Source: Larix kaempferi (lineage: Eukaryota > Streptophyta > Pinopsida > Pinales > Pinaceae). Taken from it: 64,000 nt of DNA. The stretch is taken from positions 20,590,001 through 20,654,000 of the forward strand of contig BSBM01000643.1 of the NCBI GenBank assembly GCA_027924585.1. The letters run 5' to 3'. Shown piece after piece: positions 1 to 11,021 of this stretch (position 1 is the stretch's first letter; each line of letters opens with the position of its first letter). Under the pieces are notes generated by a model. The model was given only the letters and a program-made list of their open reading frames with translations, made no database searches and was not told the DNA's origin. Position numbers and translations under genes: made by a program.

Positions 1-272
1 CGTCTGAGTGACTGAGTAGAATTATTTTGCTACTAACTACCTAGTTGCAGTTGTTATCTGTTAATTGCATTGCATCCAGCAATGGAAATTAGAAGTCACA
101 AATCCATTTGGCCTTTGTTTGTTAAAAATATATTGTATGGTAGTCAATGTCCAATTTACTAATGTAATTTGTCTAGCATTTACGCTAGTTGCATGTTTTG
201 AGATTAATTGCTGGTTATATTGCAACCGACTCAGATTGAAGTGCTATAGGTGGAGAGAAGCAGCCGACGCAG

Positions 273-390
273 GTGTTACCTCATTGCTTTTATGGTTTGC
301 AATTTTTGCGCCATTGGTCTTTGTGGGCAGTTACTTCGCAGCACCAGACTTGAAATCTCAACGCTCAAAACACAGCTCCCAAGACTGTCT
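273..390 (+). pseudogene. possible TM9SF (nonaspanin) exon fragment
   Basis: One frame reads VTSLLLWFAIFAPLVFVGSY, a hydrophobic helix followed by the PLVFVGSYF motif that is typical of transmembrane-9 superfamily (EMP70/nonaspanin) proteins. A CAG just upstream could be a splice acceptor. The reading continues about 40 codons without family resemblance and there is no partner exon nearby, so this is at best an isolated, decayed exon. The match is from memory of the family motif and is short; chance similarity of a hydrophobic stretch is possible. Confidence 0.3.
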
Positions 391-465
391 TTTAAATCGT
401 AGCACTAATCAGCAACACCTGATGGATGTTGAAGGCGTGCCCCAATTCGTGAAGGCTGGGCGTTT

Positions 466-700
466 TTAGAGGGAAGCATGAATGGAGATATTAGCTAGGT
501 GTTTTGGCAGGGAGCAGCGTGAATGGAGAATGCAGGATGGGCATTTTGCTGAGAGAGAGAGAGAGAGAGAGAGATAGTGGAGTTGCATGAAGAAGGGAGG
601 CTGGAGCAACATGGAGATGGGAGGCTGAAGCAACGCCAGGTAGAGATCGAGTGTAGCAGCATGCGAGGTGGTGTGTAGCAACGCGGTTGATGAACCCAAA
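466..700. repeat. purine-rich low-complexity tract with (GA)n
   Basis: The plus strand is strongly purine-biased, with repeated words such as 'ggagatgggaggctg' and 'tgtagcagc', and a pure (GA)12 microsatellite at 551-574. A tract of the same style (shared words 'gtgtagcag', 'atggag', 'agctgcgtgg') resumes at 2060-2340, so the two may have been one array split by the DNA between them. Confidence 0.6.
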
Positions 701-712
701 TTATAGGTATCC

Positions 713-2044
713 TATAGCCTTTTTTCCACAGTAAAACACAGGATATGATGAAGGAAATACACTTGTTTTGTGGGTTAATGCTTTACTTTGATTATTTAAT
801 GAAGATGTTTTAAGATTATTCTTTTTATGCTTAAAGGGCGTCTTCTATAAACTAATTACATGAAAACGAGTATGAATGAGCAGGCGCAGGTACACTAAGA
901 AGCAACACGCAAATCTAGCTCGAGGACTGGAAGACCATACGAGGCTCAACGCTCTTTTTCCCTAACTTATAGTGAAGAACTCTTGTTCAACAGGGATGGC
1001 GATTAAAGCAAGTAGTTAGGTTAGAATTTGAGGCATATATATATGGACCTCTCGGGTAGCGAGGGGTCCTGTTGCTATTTTGTGGAATTACGTTTTTTAC
1101 ATTTTACTGCAGAGATAATTTGTGTTACAAGACTATTTCTGAACCATGAAGTTATTATGTTAATGAGAAGACTAATGTTACTTTCCAACCTGCGTTTATA
1201 AGTTTTCTATACTCCTGAGTACGGGTTGGAGAGGGACCCTCCAACACGTAAGTCAGGAGATTTACTCTGTTTTCAGGTATTTTCCATTTATGTTGCGAAT
1301 TGATTTACTTCTTATCATGTATGAAGGTACCTTGATGGAATTTGAATAGTATGGTTTTATTTCAGTTAAAAGATTATTTTCGTTCAACATAATTTCTTTA
1401 GTTGATCAACGCTCATTCTGTAGTTCGGTAGGACGCATTCCGTAGTCCTGTAGCTGCGTTCTGCGCACGCATATTTTGACATTTGTTTTCATATATTTTC
1501 ATATTGGTTCTAAGGCAATGATTTAGATCCAGAAGCTCATGCATATTTCTTTTATCAAACTTAGATCGTAGAGGTTAATTATTTTCAATTCCTTGATTTA
1601 ATGATCATCACTTGTAGTGTTTAAATCCGAAAAGATAAGATTGGTTAATTTGCAGCAGTAGATATTTATGTTTTGGATTTGGTTTTTAGCACTTGAGTAT
1701 TTCAGATTAGAATTCCATCTTTTAGCATTTTATTCATAGATTAAATTTACGAAGCTTCAGCATTCAAATTCTTAGTGTAGATTTACTATGTTCAACAATT
1801 CAATTCTTAGTGTAGATTTACAGTTTTCATCATTTAAACTTCTTAACATAGAAATTTGTCTTTCATAGATTTACAGTCTTTTTAGCTCACCTTATTCTTG
1901 ATTAGATAAACATATAAGATCTATACCAACACCCCCAAACACGACGAAGACTATCTTCTAGAGCACATATAGTGTTAGCACCTCTGAAGTTTGTACGTAC
2001 CCGGGTTGATAATTAAAGTAGGTTCCTGGTCTAGCTACCCTCAT
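713..2044. mobile_element. candidate 1.33-kb insertion flanked by 9-bp direct repeats
   Basis: The 9-mer TAGGTATCC occurs at 704-712 and 2045-2053, and both outer flanks are the same kind of purine-rich array. The interior has no long ORF and no clear terminal inverted repeats. An arrangement at 1050-1260 (a near-palindrome 'gacctctcgggtagcgaggggtcc', then 'gggttggagagggaccctcc') recalls the non-coding part of an LTR. A solo LTR or a Mutator-type element (9-bp target duplications) are both possible; neither is shown. Confidence 0.25.
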
Positions 2045-2059
2045 TAGGTATCCATTCTA

Positions 2060-2340
2060 AGAGCTCACCAGTGGTGATAATGGAGCTGCGTGGATGCTGA
2101 AGTGTAGCAGCGTGGGTAATGGAGGATGGAGCTGCGTGGGAGATGGAATGTAGCAGCAGAAGGTGGAAGAAAGGGATGTGTGGAGGATTGAGGGAGTAGT
2201 GCGCAGATGGGGCAGCCTGAGAATAGGTCAAGGGATGCGTGAAGGCAGGAAGAGATAGGGCACAGCAGGTAGCAGGCGAATGGAGGTGAGGGAAGCGTTA
2301 AAGCTTGGAGGAGGTAAGGTGCAGATGGAAGCATAACCAA
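2060..2340. repeat. purine-rich degenerate array
   Basis: Degenerate repeats of 'atggagctgcgtgg' and 'gtagcagc' on the plus strand, similar in style to 466-700. Just beyond it, 'aagcataaccatccacatgg' (2346-2365) and 'gacgtggatggttatgctt' (2403-2421) form an imperfect inverted pair. No gene is visible. Confidence 0.5.
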
Positions 2341-2429
2341 TAAGAAGCATAACCATCCACATGGCAGCATTCCATTCGCTCTATGAGCAAGGAATCTAGC
2401 CGACGTGGATGGTTATGCTTCTCGTTGGT

Positions 2430-3190
2430 GAAATGCCTACGGCGTAATTAGAATTAATGACGTTTTCATAAATTTATTAACAGTCTTGAAAATATGAAAA
2501 TATGAAAATAATTTAGAATTAATGATGTGTTCATAAATTTATCAACCGAATAAAAAATAAGTATTGGTTTAGTCAAAAATAAGTGTTGGTTTAATAGTTG
2601 TTTGTTAATGAAAACTGTTTGAAAATTAATTTAACTATATTTGACGGACAAAATACCATTCCTCAAATTCCAACCCTGCTTGTAAGTGATAACAACCGGT
2701 GGCTTTTCCTTGCATAATTCGTGTTGAAATTGGTAATGCTTTGAAAAATGACAATCACGAGTTTAGATGAAGAAAATGGAGTGCTGGGAAGAGGTAATGT
2801 TTAGAGCAAATCAATGGCTGACAAAACATCCTCCATCATAGGTTTAGCAAGTAAATTACAGGTTGTGTGTGATTGTGTGCATCAAGTGCAAGCGTGTTTT
2901 TCAAACATCCCAAAACCAAATGTATCTATAAAAATGAGTTCAATATAGCGTTCAAGATAATAATAAAAAATAAGGAGTCCATGGTGATAGTCAATTTAAC
3001 TTTAATAACTTTGGGAGCAAGTGCTTTTTAGAGATTTTACCAAGTTAAATGGTTGTGCTAGTATTAAAATATTGTTTTTGATTATTTTAATACTCAATAA
3101 TAAAAATAGAGTAATCAAATTGAGTTTGAGTCATTAATTGTTGAGATTGCACAATTTACAAAGCTCACATGCCAATCACATAAGGCATGA
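2430..3190. other. AT-rich intergenic DNA, no gene recognised
   Basis: No ORF with family resemblance, no RNA gene and no clear repeat end was seen. There is a short direct repeat around 2450-2545 ('gaattaatgacgttttcataaatttat' versus 'gaattaatgatgtgttcataaatttat'). Confidence 0.5.
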
Positions 3191-3198
3191 TGCCCGCT

Positions 3199-3720
3199 CT
3201 AACCTAATTTACAAGACATGTTCTTATTCCCTTACTAACGATGAGATACCTTTGAAAGCACCATAAAAATGTGTTCAAATGAATTCCTACAGTTTGAGGG
3301 AGTCAAACCCTTATGGCAATCTGCGCAAGGTATTGAGTGATGGACAGTGATAGATATTCTTTATATGGCCCTAAAGTGGCAAGGGATTTATGCATTAGGG
3401 CTAGTATGGTCGTGTTTGGAGGATGGTACGACATATGTGTACTAGCACTATAACCACAACATAACAGTACGATTGGCCTCAATGTATCACGCCAACATTA
3501 TAACCTAGCCTATATGCAAGACAATACACACTCTAGGCATACAACATATGGCTATCGTTATTTTACCTATTGCTTCAAGCCCAAATAAACTATATATCTA
3601 TCTTTGTCCATAATCCCACATCAACCAACCAGGGATTTGACCTCAATGCTCACATCCTAGTGACATGATGCTTCACTTATTATCTTTGTTCCTCCTATGT
3701 TACATTTTGTTTCCACAGAA
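3199..3720. repeat. dispersed repeat unit, copy 1 (flanks the LINE)
   Basis: The block starting 'aacctaatttacaaga' and ending 'tgttcctcctatgttaca' recurs, diverged, at 5759-6175, with matching internal landmarks ('agtcaaacc...', 'atgcattagggctag/atgcattagggatat'). A third partial unit follows at about 6180-6250. The L1 fragment lies exactly between copies 1 and 2, so it probably inserted into a pre-existing tandem repeat. Confidence 0.55.
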
Positions 3721-3911
3721 AAAAAATTCATATTCTTTTCATTCATAACGAAATAGGAGAATACATTCCTCAGGTGCTTCTGCACAGTTTAGAGATTTCA
3801 AATTTCTTCCACATACCTCATTACAATCAAAATAGCCATTTGTTTCATTACAATATTTCACAAAAAAAAAGGTTCAAAAACATAACATAATTGAATCTTT
3901 TATGATCAACC

Positions 3912-4460
3912 TTATATCCAAAAGTCTAGGATCTTCCTTTTTTGTTCCTGTAGTCCATTTCTTTTAACACTTACCAAGCATACACCAGCTTCGATAAGCA
4001 ATCCTTCTTTGGATAAGACATATGCTGCCTCATTTTGTTCCCTAAAAACATGGTTGAAATTGATTCCGCTAAAGGTAGAAGCTATCAAGTCCAGATTTTG
4101 TCCAATGTTTTGCAAGTGCAGATTTCTGATACAGTGTTATTTCCTCATGTGTTTAATCCAAAGCTCTAAGTCTCCATAGATCTTCAACTTAGTCACTTGT
4201 TCCTCTTTTTCAATATGTAATAAAGATCTCAATGCTAGCCCTCCATATCTGTTATTAGTACCTGTACCCCCATTAGCTTTGAATTCTATTGATACATTCT
4301 TAGAAAGAACCAAAATTCCTCCCAATCCATGGAGTATAGATTCATCCTTGTAGTCTCCATCAAAAAACCCATAGATCGGCTCCTCACTAAGCTTAATCTC
4401 TTTCATGATCCTAACCTTTGTCTTGCTATTCTGATCAATTAAAAACCTGTAAGAAGACAT
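3912..4460 (-). pseudogene. LINE RNase H domain (RVT_3), frameshifted
   Basis: Two minus-strand pieces (4137-4460 and 3912-4115) in different registers together resemble the plant LINE RNase H: FFDGDYKDE near the start, 'LGGIL' strand, 'LKIYGDLELWI', then 'FNHVFREQNEAAYVLSKE' at the end. The break near 4125 inactivates it. Confidence 0.7.
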
Positions 4461-4499
4461 AACCTAGGAAATGACATAGAAGGCTCGATAATGGACATC

Positions 4500-5060
4500 C
4501 TAAAAAATTGTAGCATTTCTGACTATCCAAAGGAACCACAACACTAGGAAAGGGATACATCTCAAAGTTTTAAGATCTGGAGTGACGAACCAAGAGTTCA
4601 AATTATCATCAATAGAGTCAACTTCCCACAAATGTTTCAATCGGAGAGATTCCCCCAGGCCTAGACAGATTTGTTTTGAAAAAGGACATAAAAGAAATAA
4701 ATGTTCAGTAGATTCATCTCCACTCCTACAAAGGTTGCACCAACCTAGACCATGTAAATTCTTTTTCCTTAACTTATCCCAGGTCAATACCTTCCCATTC
4801 AGAATTAACCACATAAAGATTCTGCATTTGTGAGGAGCTTGTACCTGCCATAGAATTTTCCACCACCAGCAGCCTAGTGGATGAAGGCTCTTCCAGAACA
4901 ACTTGTAGGATATGTTGAGTGCAAACGTGCCTCTTTCCTCGTTTCCGTTCCATTTCAAAGAATCTGGACTATTGTTCAGACTTATAAAACCTTTAGTCAG
5001 AACTGCAATCCATCGATTCCACTGTGCAGTCCATCTATCAAGAATTTCTTGTTCTGCCAC
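4500..5060 (-). pseudogene. LINE zinc-binding reverse transcriptase domain (zf-RVT)
   Basis: 186 codons without a stop. Contains W-rich segments and the C-x2-C...H-x4-C pattern (CNLCRSGDEST...EHLFLLC) typical of the zf-RVT domain found between RT and RNase H in plant L1 LINEs. It belongs to the truncated element at 3740-5760 and is not an independent gene. Confidence 0.8.
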
Positions 5061-5758
5061 GGAGCTCCAGTTCTGAACAACTCTGTCCCCCCTACCTCTG
5101 CCAGCAACATCAGATAATGTTGTAATTCCCCGGGCAACAAGATGTTCAATTAGTGCTTAGGGAGATCTAGTAGATCTTTAACCCCCACAATATTGTCCTT
5201 TCCGATCTGTACATTTATTCCATTACCTACTTCCCAGGCCAATCGATCTCCAATGACTTGAAAGGCACCAACGATGGCCTTCCAAAACAGAGAGCCTCCC
5301 CTGCTAGACTTTTGGGAATCCCTAACCCACTCTATGATAGACATATTTCCCAAATATTTCATTTTTAAGATGGACTACCACTTACCTTCTTTTGAAATAA
5401 ATTTCCATACAGATTTAGTAGCCAAGGTAGTACCAAAAGTATGTAACTCCTTCAGTCCCCATCCTCCCTCCTCTTTCGGTTTTGCAATTGAGGACCAAGA
5501 AGACCAGTGGATTCCTTGGCAGAATTTCCTTTCCATAAGAATCTGAAGAATAATTTCCGCAGAGTATTCAACACTCCTTTAGGGATTTTAGCAATTATCA
5601 TCCAATGTATAGGTATAGCATTTAATACAAATTGGATCAACACATATTTTCTGCCCCTAGATAGAAACCTATTACACCAAAAATTTATTCTCCTTTCTAC
5701 CTTTGAGAGCAGCCAATTCCAATCCAAATTACAATAAACATACCCACTCTGTGGATAA

Positions 5759-6250
5759 CCTAATTTACAAGCCATACCCTCATTCCCCTACCATTGGTGA
5801 GAGAGCTTTAAAAGTACCACAAAAAATGCATTCAAATAGATCCCTAAGTTATGAGGGAATCAAATCCATTTTAGGTTATTACTTGAAGATATTTAATAAT
5901 GGATGTCAAGGATAAATATAGTTTATCTAATGATTAAACAATAAAAAGATTATGAAAAAATTATGCATTAGGGATATAACCATGTCTTGAAGGGCAGTAT
6001 AACACCCCTATATCAACACTATAACACCAATGCACATGTAGTTAACATTATTTTCCTTACATGATCATATAAACTATATTTACTTTTAACCATAATCTTG
6101 CATCCATAAACCTTAACTCACATCCCAAAAACTTAAAACTTTGTTGTTAATCATTGTTCCTCCTATGTTACGATACCCACACCATAAATACATTTAAATA
6201 AATCTCTAAATTGTGAAGGAGCCATACCCATTTTGGGCCATTAATGTTGG
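5759..6250. repeat. dispersed repeat unit, copy 2 plus partial copy 3
   Basis: Diverged duplicate of 3199-3720, starting 'aacctaatttacaagcc' right next to the 5' side of the LINE. The partial third unit begins near 6180 ('cataaatacatttaaataaatctctaaattgtgaaggag'). Confidence 0.5.
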
Positions 6251-7863
6251 GTACTCTTCCATATAAGGTGTTTTGTCTTAACCAATGATTCTACTAAGCT
6301 GATGTTATATGTCCATACAAAATATGATTAAGAAACACAAATCCCATTGCCCATACAAGATGTGATTAAGAAACACAAATCCCAGCACAAAATCCCTACT
6401 ACTTGAGAACCGTAAACTATATTATCGTTTTGAAATAACCATAAAATTCGTACATATAGGTGAAATACACTATTGCCAAGAACCGCACAGAGATTTCCAA
6501 TATTGATCGCTACATGCGAGACGCAAATTTTGAAAAGAAAATACTATCTATTTAATGAACTCATTTCCATATGCAAGGGTGTTCATCATGGTAATCTCAC
6601 CCAAACAAATCTCTGCGCTCCCATCACTATTTTGCAAGTCTTAATGGAGCTCTGGCTAGAAGTAACAATCAATGTAGACACAATGTCTAATAAACAGGAA
6701 AGTAGTATAAAAAGGGGATGATTTGGATTTTTTTTCTGCTTTTCTAATCATTTTTAATCGAAATCCAGTATAAATTGTTAGAATCATACATATAAACGGT
6801 TGGGATTACACAATTTTGATGCGGCAGAGATATTCATGGCTGAATCCATCTTACAATCAAAATGCATTTGGATAATAAAAAATCCCAATCTCGCTAAAGA
6901 TCAGATAGTCCGATTCCGGAAAAATCAAAATCGCAGTGTGTTTAAAAAGCTCCCAAAAACGAGTAAGTGGTCTCCAGCTTTGCTACATCTGTTACGTATA
7001 TACAGCAGGCACGTGGTGGCGTGATACCTGGATAGAAGATTCTATATAGGGAAGGTAAACGAGGCTGGCTGTTCATTTGTACGGCTGTCGTTGAGCATAT
7101 ATATAGTCATTGTCATTGTGTGTCCTATCGTACTTCAACTGGTTAGGGCTAGGGTTTCCAATATTATAATTTATGACGATTGCGTCACTTCATGCGGACA
7201 TAGCTAAAGAATGAAAACCAGCGTCTCCACGCCTAACATGTTTGTGGAATGCAGGTGTTATCATAGTGGTTGATGATGAAGTATATATAATGCGAATTTA
7301 TATATTTCAATGCAAGTTAGGGTTGGTTAATCGTTTTAGGTTTTGGATTTTTATGGATTATTTTTGCAATAAATTTTTGTTTATATCATACAAGTTTTTA
7401 TGGTTTAAATTGCATTTTTTATTGCAAAAATAAATTTAGTATTCTCCAACACCTTTATATCATAAGTTTTTATTCTTTAAATTGCATTTTTTTATAAAAA
7501 AAATGAATTTAATATTCTCCAAAACCTTGAGCATTCAGATTCTACAATTTTAACAATTCCAATTTACTGCTCAATGATGTTTAACTTAGTGCTCCCATGC
7601 TGTTTAGCAAGCTTAGCGTCTTCTTGATTGGAATTTGAAAGCAAAAGGTGTGAGAAGACAGTTTTTGGAAATGTGTAGAGTTGACAGACAAAAGGTAAAG
7701 GAAATTTTAAAGCATGATTTTCGACGTCCTGAAATCTCCCAGCTGAGTATCCACTATCCACAATCAAATCTCTATAAACATAGAACAAGTGTATAAGTTT
7801 ATAACTAATTTACAAAGGAAATGTTTTCTTAAATTTAGAGAGAATTTTAGATAGAAAGTCCTG
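6251..7863. other. intergenic DNA, no gene recognised
   Basis: Short frames only, without recognisable domains. There is a short duplicated phrase at about 6330-6385 ('gattaagaaacacaaatccca') and AT-rich stretches at 7380-7500. Nothing else is supported. Confidence 0.5.
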
Positions 7864-7943
7864 GTTTTGATTGAGGATGGAATTGTTTTTTAAAAAAGTA
7901 ATGGTTTTGATTGAGGATGGAATTGTTTTTTAAAAAAGTAATG
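7864..7943. repeat. 40-bp tandem duplication
   Basis: Two identical, adjacent copies of a unit beginning 'ggttttgattgaggatgg' and ending 'aaaaaagtaat', with a third partial start ('ggttttgat') after them. Confidence 0.9.
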
Positions 7944-8088
7944 GTTTTGATAATTGAAATTTTGATTGTATAAATTTATTTTGATCGAAAAACCAAAATT
8001 ATCTTAATTTTGAATTATTTTTTTTTAAACTTTAATATATATATATTCACATTCCAATTAAAAAATATATTAAACTATTAACCACATG

Positions 8089-8325
8089 CCAAAATGCTTA
8101 AAAGAAAAAGATAATAACTCAAGTGTAACATCACTTATATGTTTCTTTCTTTTAGCCAACCAAGCAGTATGGATTTTGATGTTTTTTTATACCAACCATA
8201 CCAAAATGCTTAAAAGAAAAAGATAATAACTCAAATATAACATCACTTATATGTTTGTTTCTTTCTGCCAACCAACCAAGCAAGCATGGAATTTGATGTT
8301 TTTTTCTACCAACCATGCAGCAGGG
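8089..8325. repeat. 112-bp tandem duplication
   Basis: The unit starts 'ccaaaatgcttaaaagaaaa' at 8089 and again at 8201, each followed by 'gataataactcaa', 'aacatcacttatatgttt' and 'gatgtttttt..accaacca'. Copies differ by small indels. Confidence 0.85.
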
Positions 8326-8582
8326 ATGAAATTTGATGGGCAAACTACTGAACAAAACTCACTGAAATGCTTAAAACTTGAAAAAGGGGTTTATAACCAT
8401 CAAAAAGGGGTTTATAACCATCAAATTTGACGGGTCGATCTGATTTGAATTTCCAACTCTGCAGCCAAATACAGAGCACTAGATATGGAATCCTGAGTCT
8501 TCCATTTTAGCTTTCAACGGGTCGATCGGATTTGAATTTCCAACGTGCATCTCTATTGTGCATCTCTATTGTGCATCTCTTT

Positions 8583-8686
8583 TTTAATGAAGAATTTGAT
8601 GGGGTTGGTGCTTTTGTTGACTTATCATTATGACTTTAATGAAGAATTTGATGGGGTTGGTGCTTTTGTTGACTTATCATTATGAC
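8583..8686. repeat. 52-bp tandem duplication
   Basis: Two near-identical copies starting 'tttaatgaagaatttgatgg' (8583 and 8635), each ending 'cttatcattatgac'. Confidence 0.9.
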
Positions 8687-8699
8687 TCCAGTGAGGCCT

Positions 8700-9660
8700 A
8701 ATTAGTTTATGTGAGGAATAAAAATGAAAACGCCCAGATTTTTCCTTTATAGTTCGTCTGAGTCACTCCAGTTTAGTGAAATGATAAAGTCTAATATGGA
8801 CCCTGAACGTCTGGGTCAACGTCTGGGTCACTCCAGTTTAGTGAAATGATAAAGTCTAATATGGACCCTGAACGTCTGGGTCACTCCAGTTTAGTGAAAT
8901 GATAAAGTCTAATATGGACCCTGAGCCACACCGCCCCATCCCCATGCAACAAAAAAATTGTTTGTGACTGGAGAATCCTAACAGGGATGGGTTCAGCAAG
9001 AGGTTTGTTGGGCCCTCACTATCCAGGGTTTTTTCATCATCACCATCTTCAAACCCATTACCAGCAGCAGATACGTTCTAGTTTTCTGCAACTTTAGAAG
9101 ACTACTTTAAAGTTTAAATAGTTCCTGCTTAGTACTTTTGATTTATTTGCTGTCGGTGTCTCTTGTCTTCCTTTTGAGGCTTCTGTGATAAATTTGGAGC
9201 AGGGAATCGCAGAGCCGAGCAGCCTCTGGCACTGCTCAAGCATTGAAAACAGCCAAGCATCTTGGGAAACAGGGAAGCAAATGGAATTTTTGCCTAGATC
9301 GTTCCAGTCAGTGTCTACAATCTCAGAAAAAAAGCACACGCAAACAAAGTTTTAATATCCATGTTTTGGATCTGTGTTGATTCTTGCCGACCTAGGATGT
9401 GAGAATTCTGTCAACCATTTTATTTGGGTTCTCGGGACTTCATGAGAATGGGGCTACTCTCATCCTGCAGGTAGAAAATTAATTGTTTTATTTGGATAAA
9501 GGTTATACCTGCTTTGGCTAATTGTTTTATTTGTATAAAGATTATACCTACTTTGGTTTTGCATGTGCTTATAAACACTGCTCGATTTTCTTGGAATTCT
9601 TGTTTTAATGAAGTGCACTCAGCTTTCTCATAAAGTGTTGTTTGTATTCTAAGTCAGAGG
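8700..9660 (+). pseudogene. inverted, decayed copy of the NRL gene promoter, exon 1 and intron 1 start
   Basis: Read on the plus strand this matches the minus-strand region 20900 to about 20190 in order: promoter (8880-8935 with 20880-20830), 5' UTR (9003-9090 with 20790-20700), exon 1 (9198-9285 with 20590-20498, including 'gggaagcaaatgg') and intron 1 (9290-9360, 9435-9490 and 9560-9640 with 20490-20190). The start ATG is not kept and the GTAAGT donor is changed, so no protein should come from it. Because promoter and intron are both included, it is a segmental duplication and not a retrocopy. It lies about 0.8 kb past the 3' end of the gene and points toward it. Confidence 0.75.
8755..8925. 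repeat. 53-bp minisatellite made from the duplicated promoter
   Basis: Units begin 'cgtctgggtcactccagttt' at 8755, 8820 and 8873, with a 12-bp partial unit at 8808-8819. Each carries 'agtctaatatggaccctga', the counterpart of a single site in the parent promoter (about 20835-20878). The amplification therefore occurred only in the copy. Confidence 0.85.
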
Positions 9661-10493
9661 ACCATTTAATCTTTCATGTAAGTAATAGCTTGATGATAGC
9701 AAAAAAAAACAGTTATTATCAAACACCTTGCTTGAGAAGCATAGTGTTACTGCAGAGATCCTTAGAACCATGGTGTTACTTGAGATGAAAGATGTTAACG
9801 CTGCAAATATGTAGACAATTCACCATAAAACAAATACAACTCTTCCCCCAAAAAATCTCACAATGATCCAAATTAATTTGCTATTAAACAATTCCACAAT
9901 GATCCAAAAGTGATATGCTATGTAAAAACAGCATGACATGCTATGTAAAAACAGTATGACAAGAACTCGAGCAGAGCAATCTTGCAGTAAATCCCCTGAA
10001 CACCATGTAGAGAGACATTAATCCCTCCTTTTAAAATTCCAACACTTGCCCAGTTAACTCGAGCAGAACTACAATGCCTGCGTTTGCACACAGACAGATA
10101 GAGAAGATATTCAGAGATCGTCTGAATATCATTACACAAATTTCTGTGCTCGAAAGGAGCTGCCTCCTCCGTGACGGCACTTGCTACCTCTATGTGTGCA
10201 CCTACTGACCAAAAGAACAAACTGTATGTATATATCCGTTAGCCTGTGATACTGCAACAGGCAACTGTACAAGCGTATTCTCACAAATATTTATATCTGT
10301 ACAATTGAATCCAAAATGTAATGAAAGCAGACTGCAATGCGGACAATGGGACATTGGCCTTGTTCATTGTACGCTGCAGGCAACCGAGATGATTGGGATT
10401 TCATGTCTTCTAAGTTCTTACAGTCCGATGCAATGTGCCCAGATGATCTTAACACACAAAATTCGCCATTATATGCACTTCAACAGAACCCAA
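9661..10493 (-). other. 3' flank and probable 3' UTR of the NRL gene
   Basis: This is the stretch just downstream of the stop codon of the NRL gene. No other coding sequence is convincing here. No clear AATAAA signal was picked out, so the transcript end is not placed. Confidence 0.4.
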
Positions 10494-11021
10494 TTATGAT
10501 ATCGAATGCCGTCTTCTCCTGGGGGTTTTGGCATCCGATGATTGAGATTTCTTGTCGTTAGATTTAGAGGAAATAGGGAAGAAACTCAACTTCCCAAACT
10601 TCTTTGACAGAGAACTGAAGAACTTGGAAGAGGAGCGGGACTTCTCCATGCCTCGTTTCATGGAGACCTGTTCCTTCTCAAGATCGTTCAATCTCATTCG
10701 CATCCGCGCGATTTCCAGCTTCAGTTCCCTGTTCTCGCGCCTCAGAGATGCATAGTTATCGCGTGGAGACATGGCTGCGCTGGGCGCGCCACTGCTTATT
10801 CTCTGAGATGCATACGGCATTGTAGTGTCTCCGTGATCTGTATATGTTCCTGCCAGTGCATTGCGCAGGCGCAATTGCTCGAAGTAGAGCACTTGGACGA
10901 CCAGCTGGACTGGGAGACGGTCGTTCTGTGCTGCGTGTGCGCATGCTTCTTGGGAAAGCTTCTGGCAATCTATTAGCTTGCAGAGCTTCTTGCGTTCCAT
11001 GTCTGTCAAGCCGGGATGGGC
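10494..11021 (-). CDS. NRL gene coding exon 4 (NPH3 domain end, coiled coil, 14-3-3 tail)
   Basis: 528 nt starting [14 protein letters not shown] right after a 'gtgcag' acceptor and ending RRRRHSIS before the stop. Holds the conserved [19 protein letters not shown] block, a coiled coil ([19 protein letters not shown]) and a Ser/Lys-rich stretch [13 protein letters not shown] resembling that of RPT2. Confidence 0.95.
   Translation of the reverse strand, partial: AHPGLTDMERKKLCKLIDCQKLSQEACAHAAQNDRLPVQLVVQVLYFEQLRLRNALAGTYTDHGDTTMPYASQRISSGAPSAAMSPRDNYASLRRENRELKLEIARMRMRLNDLEKEQVSMKRGMEKSRSSSKFFSSLSKKFGKLSFFPISSKSNDKKSQSSDAKTPRRRRHSIS

Larger units (their letters stand above)
3740..5760 (-). 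mobile_element. 5'-truncated L1-type LINE, decayed ORF2 C-terminal half
   Basis: Minus-strand reading from 5775 down shows, in order, the end of an L1 reverse transcriptase thumb region (5452-5775: 'RINFWCNRFLSRGRKYVLI' and 'IPIHWM'), a linker (5150-5362), a zinc-binding RT domain (4500-5060: 'PHKCRIFMWLILNGKVLTWD', then CNLC...EHLFLLCPF), and an RNase H domain (3912-4460: 'GFFDGDYKD' with the catalytic Asp context, then 'HVFREQNEAA'). These lie in different frames with stops, so the copy is dead. The endonuclease and the RT catalytic core are absent, as expected for 5' truncation during target-primed insertion. Ends are approximate; no clean poly(A) or target duplication was found. Confidence 0.8.

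Noticed and set aside
65-469. A 134-aa membrane protein gene
   Set aside because: It opens only from a TTG codon and most of it has no resemblance to a family; only a short segment recalls TM9SF.
8984-9360. Processed (intron-less) pseudogene of the NRL gene
   Set aside because: Bases after exon 1 first seemed to match exon 2, but they align better with intron 1, and the promoter is copied too. It is a DNA-level duplication.
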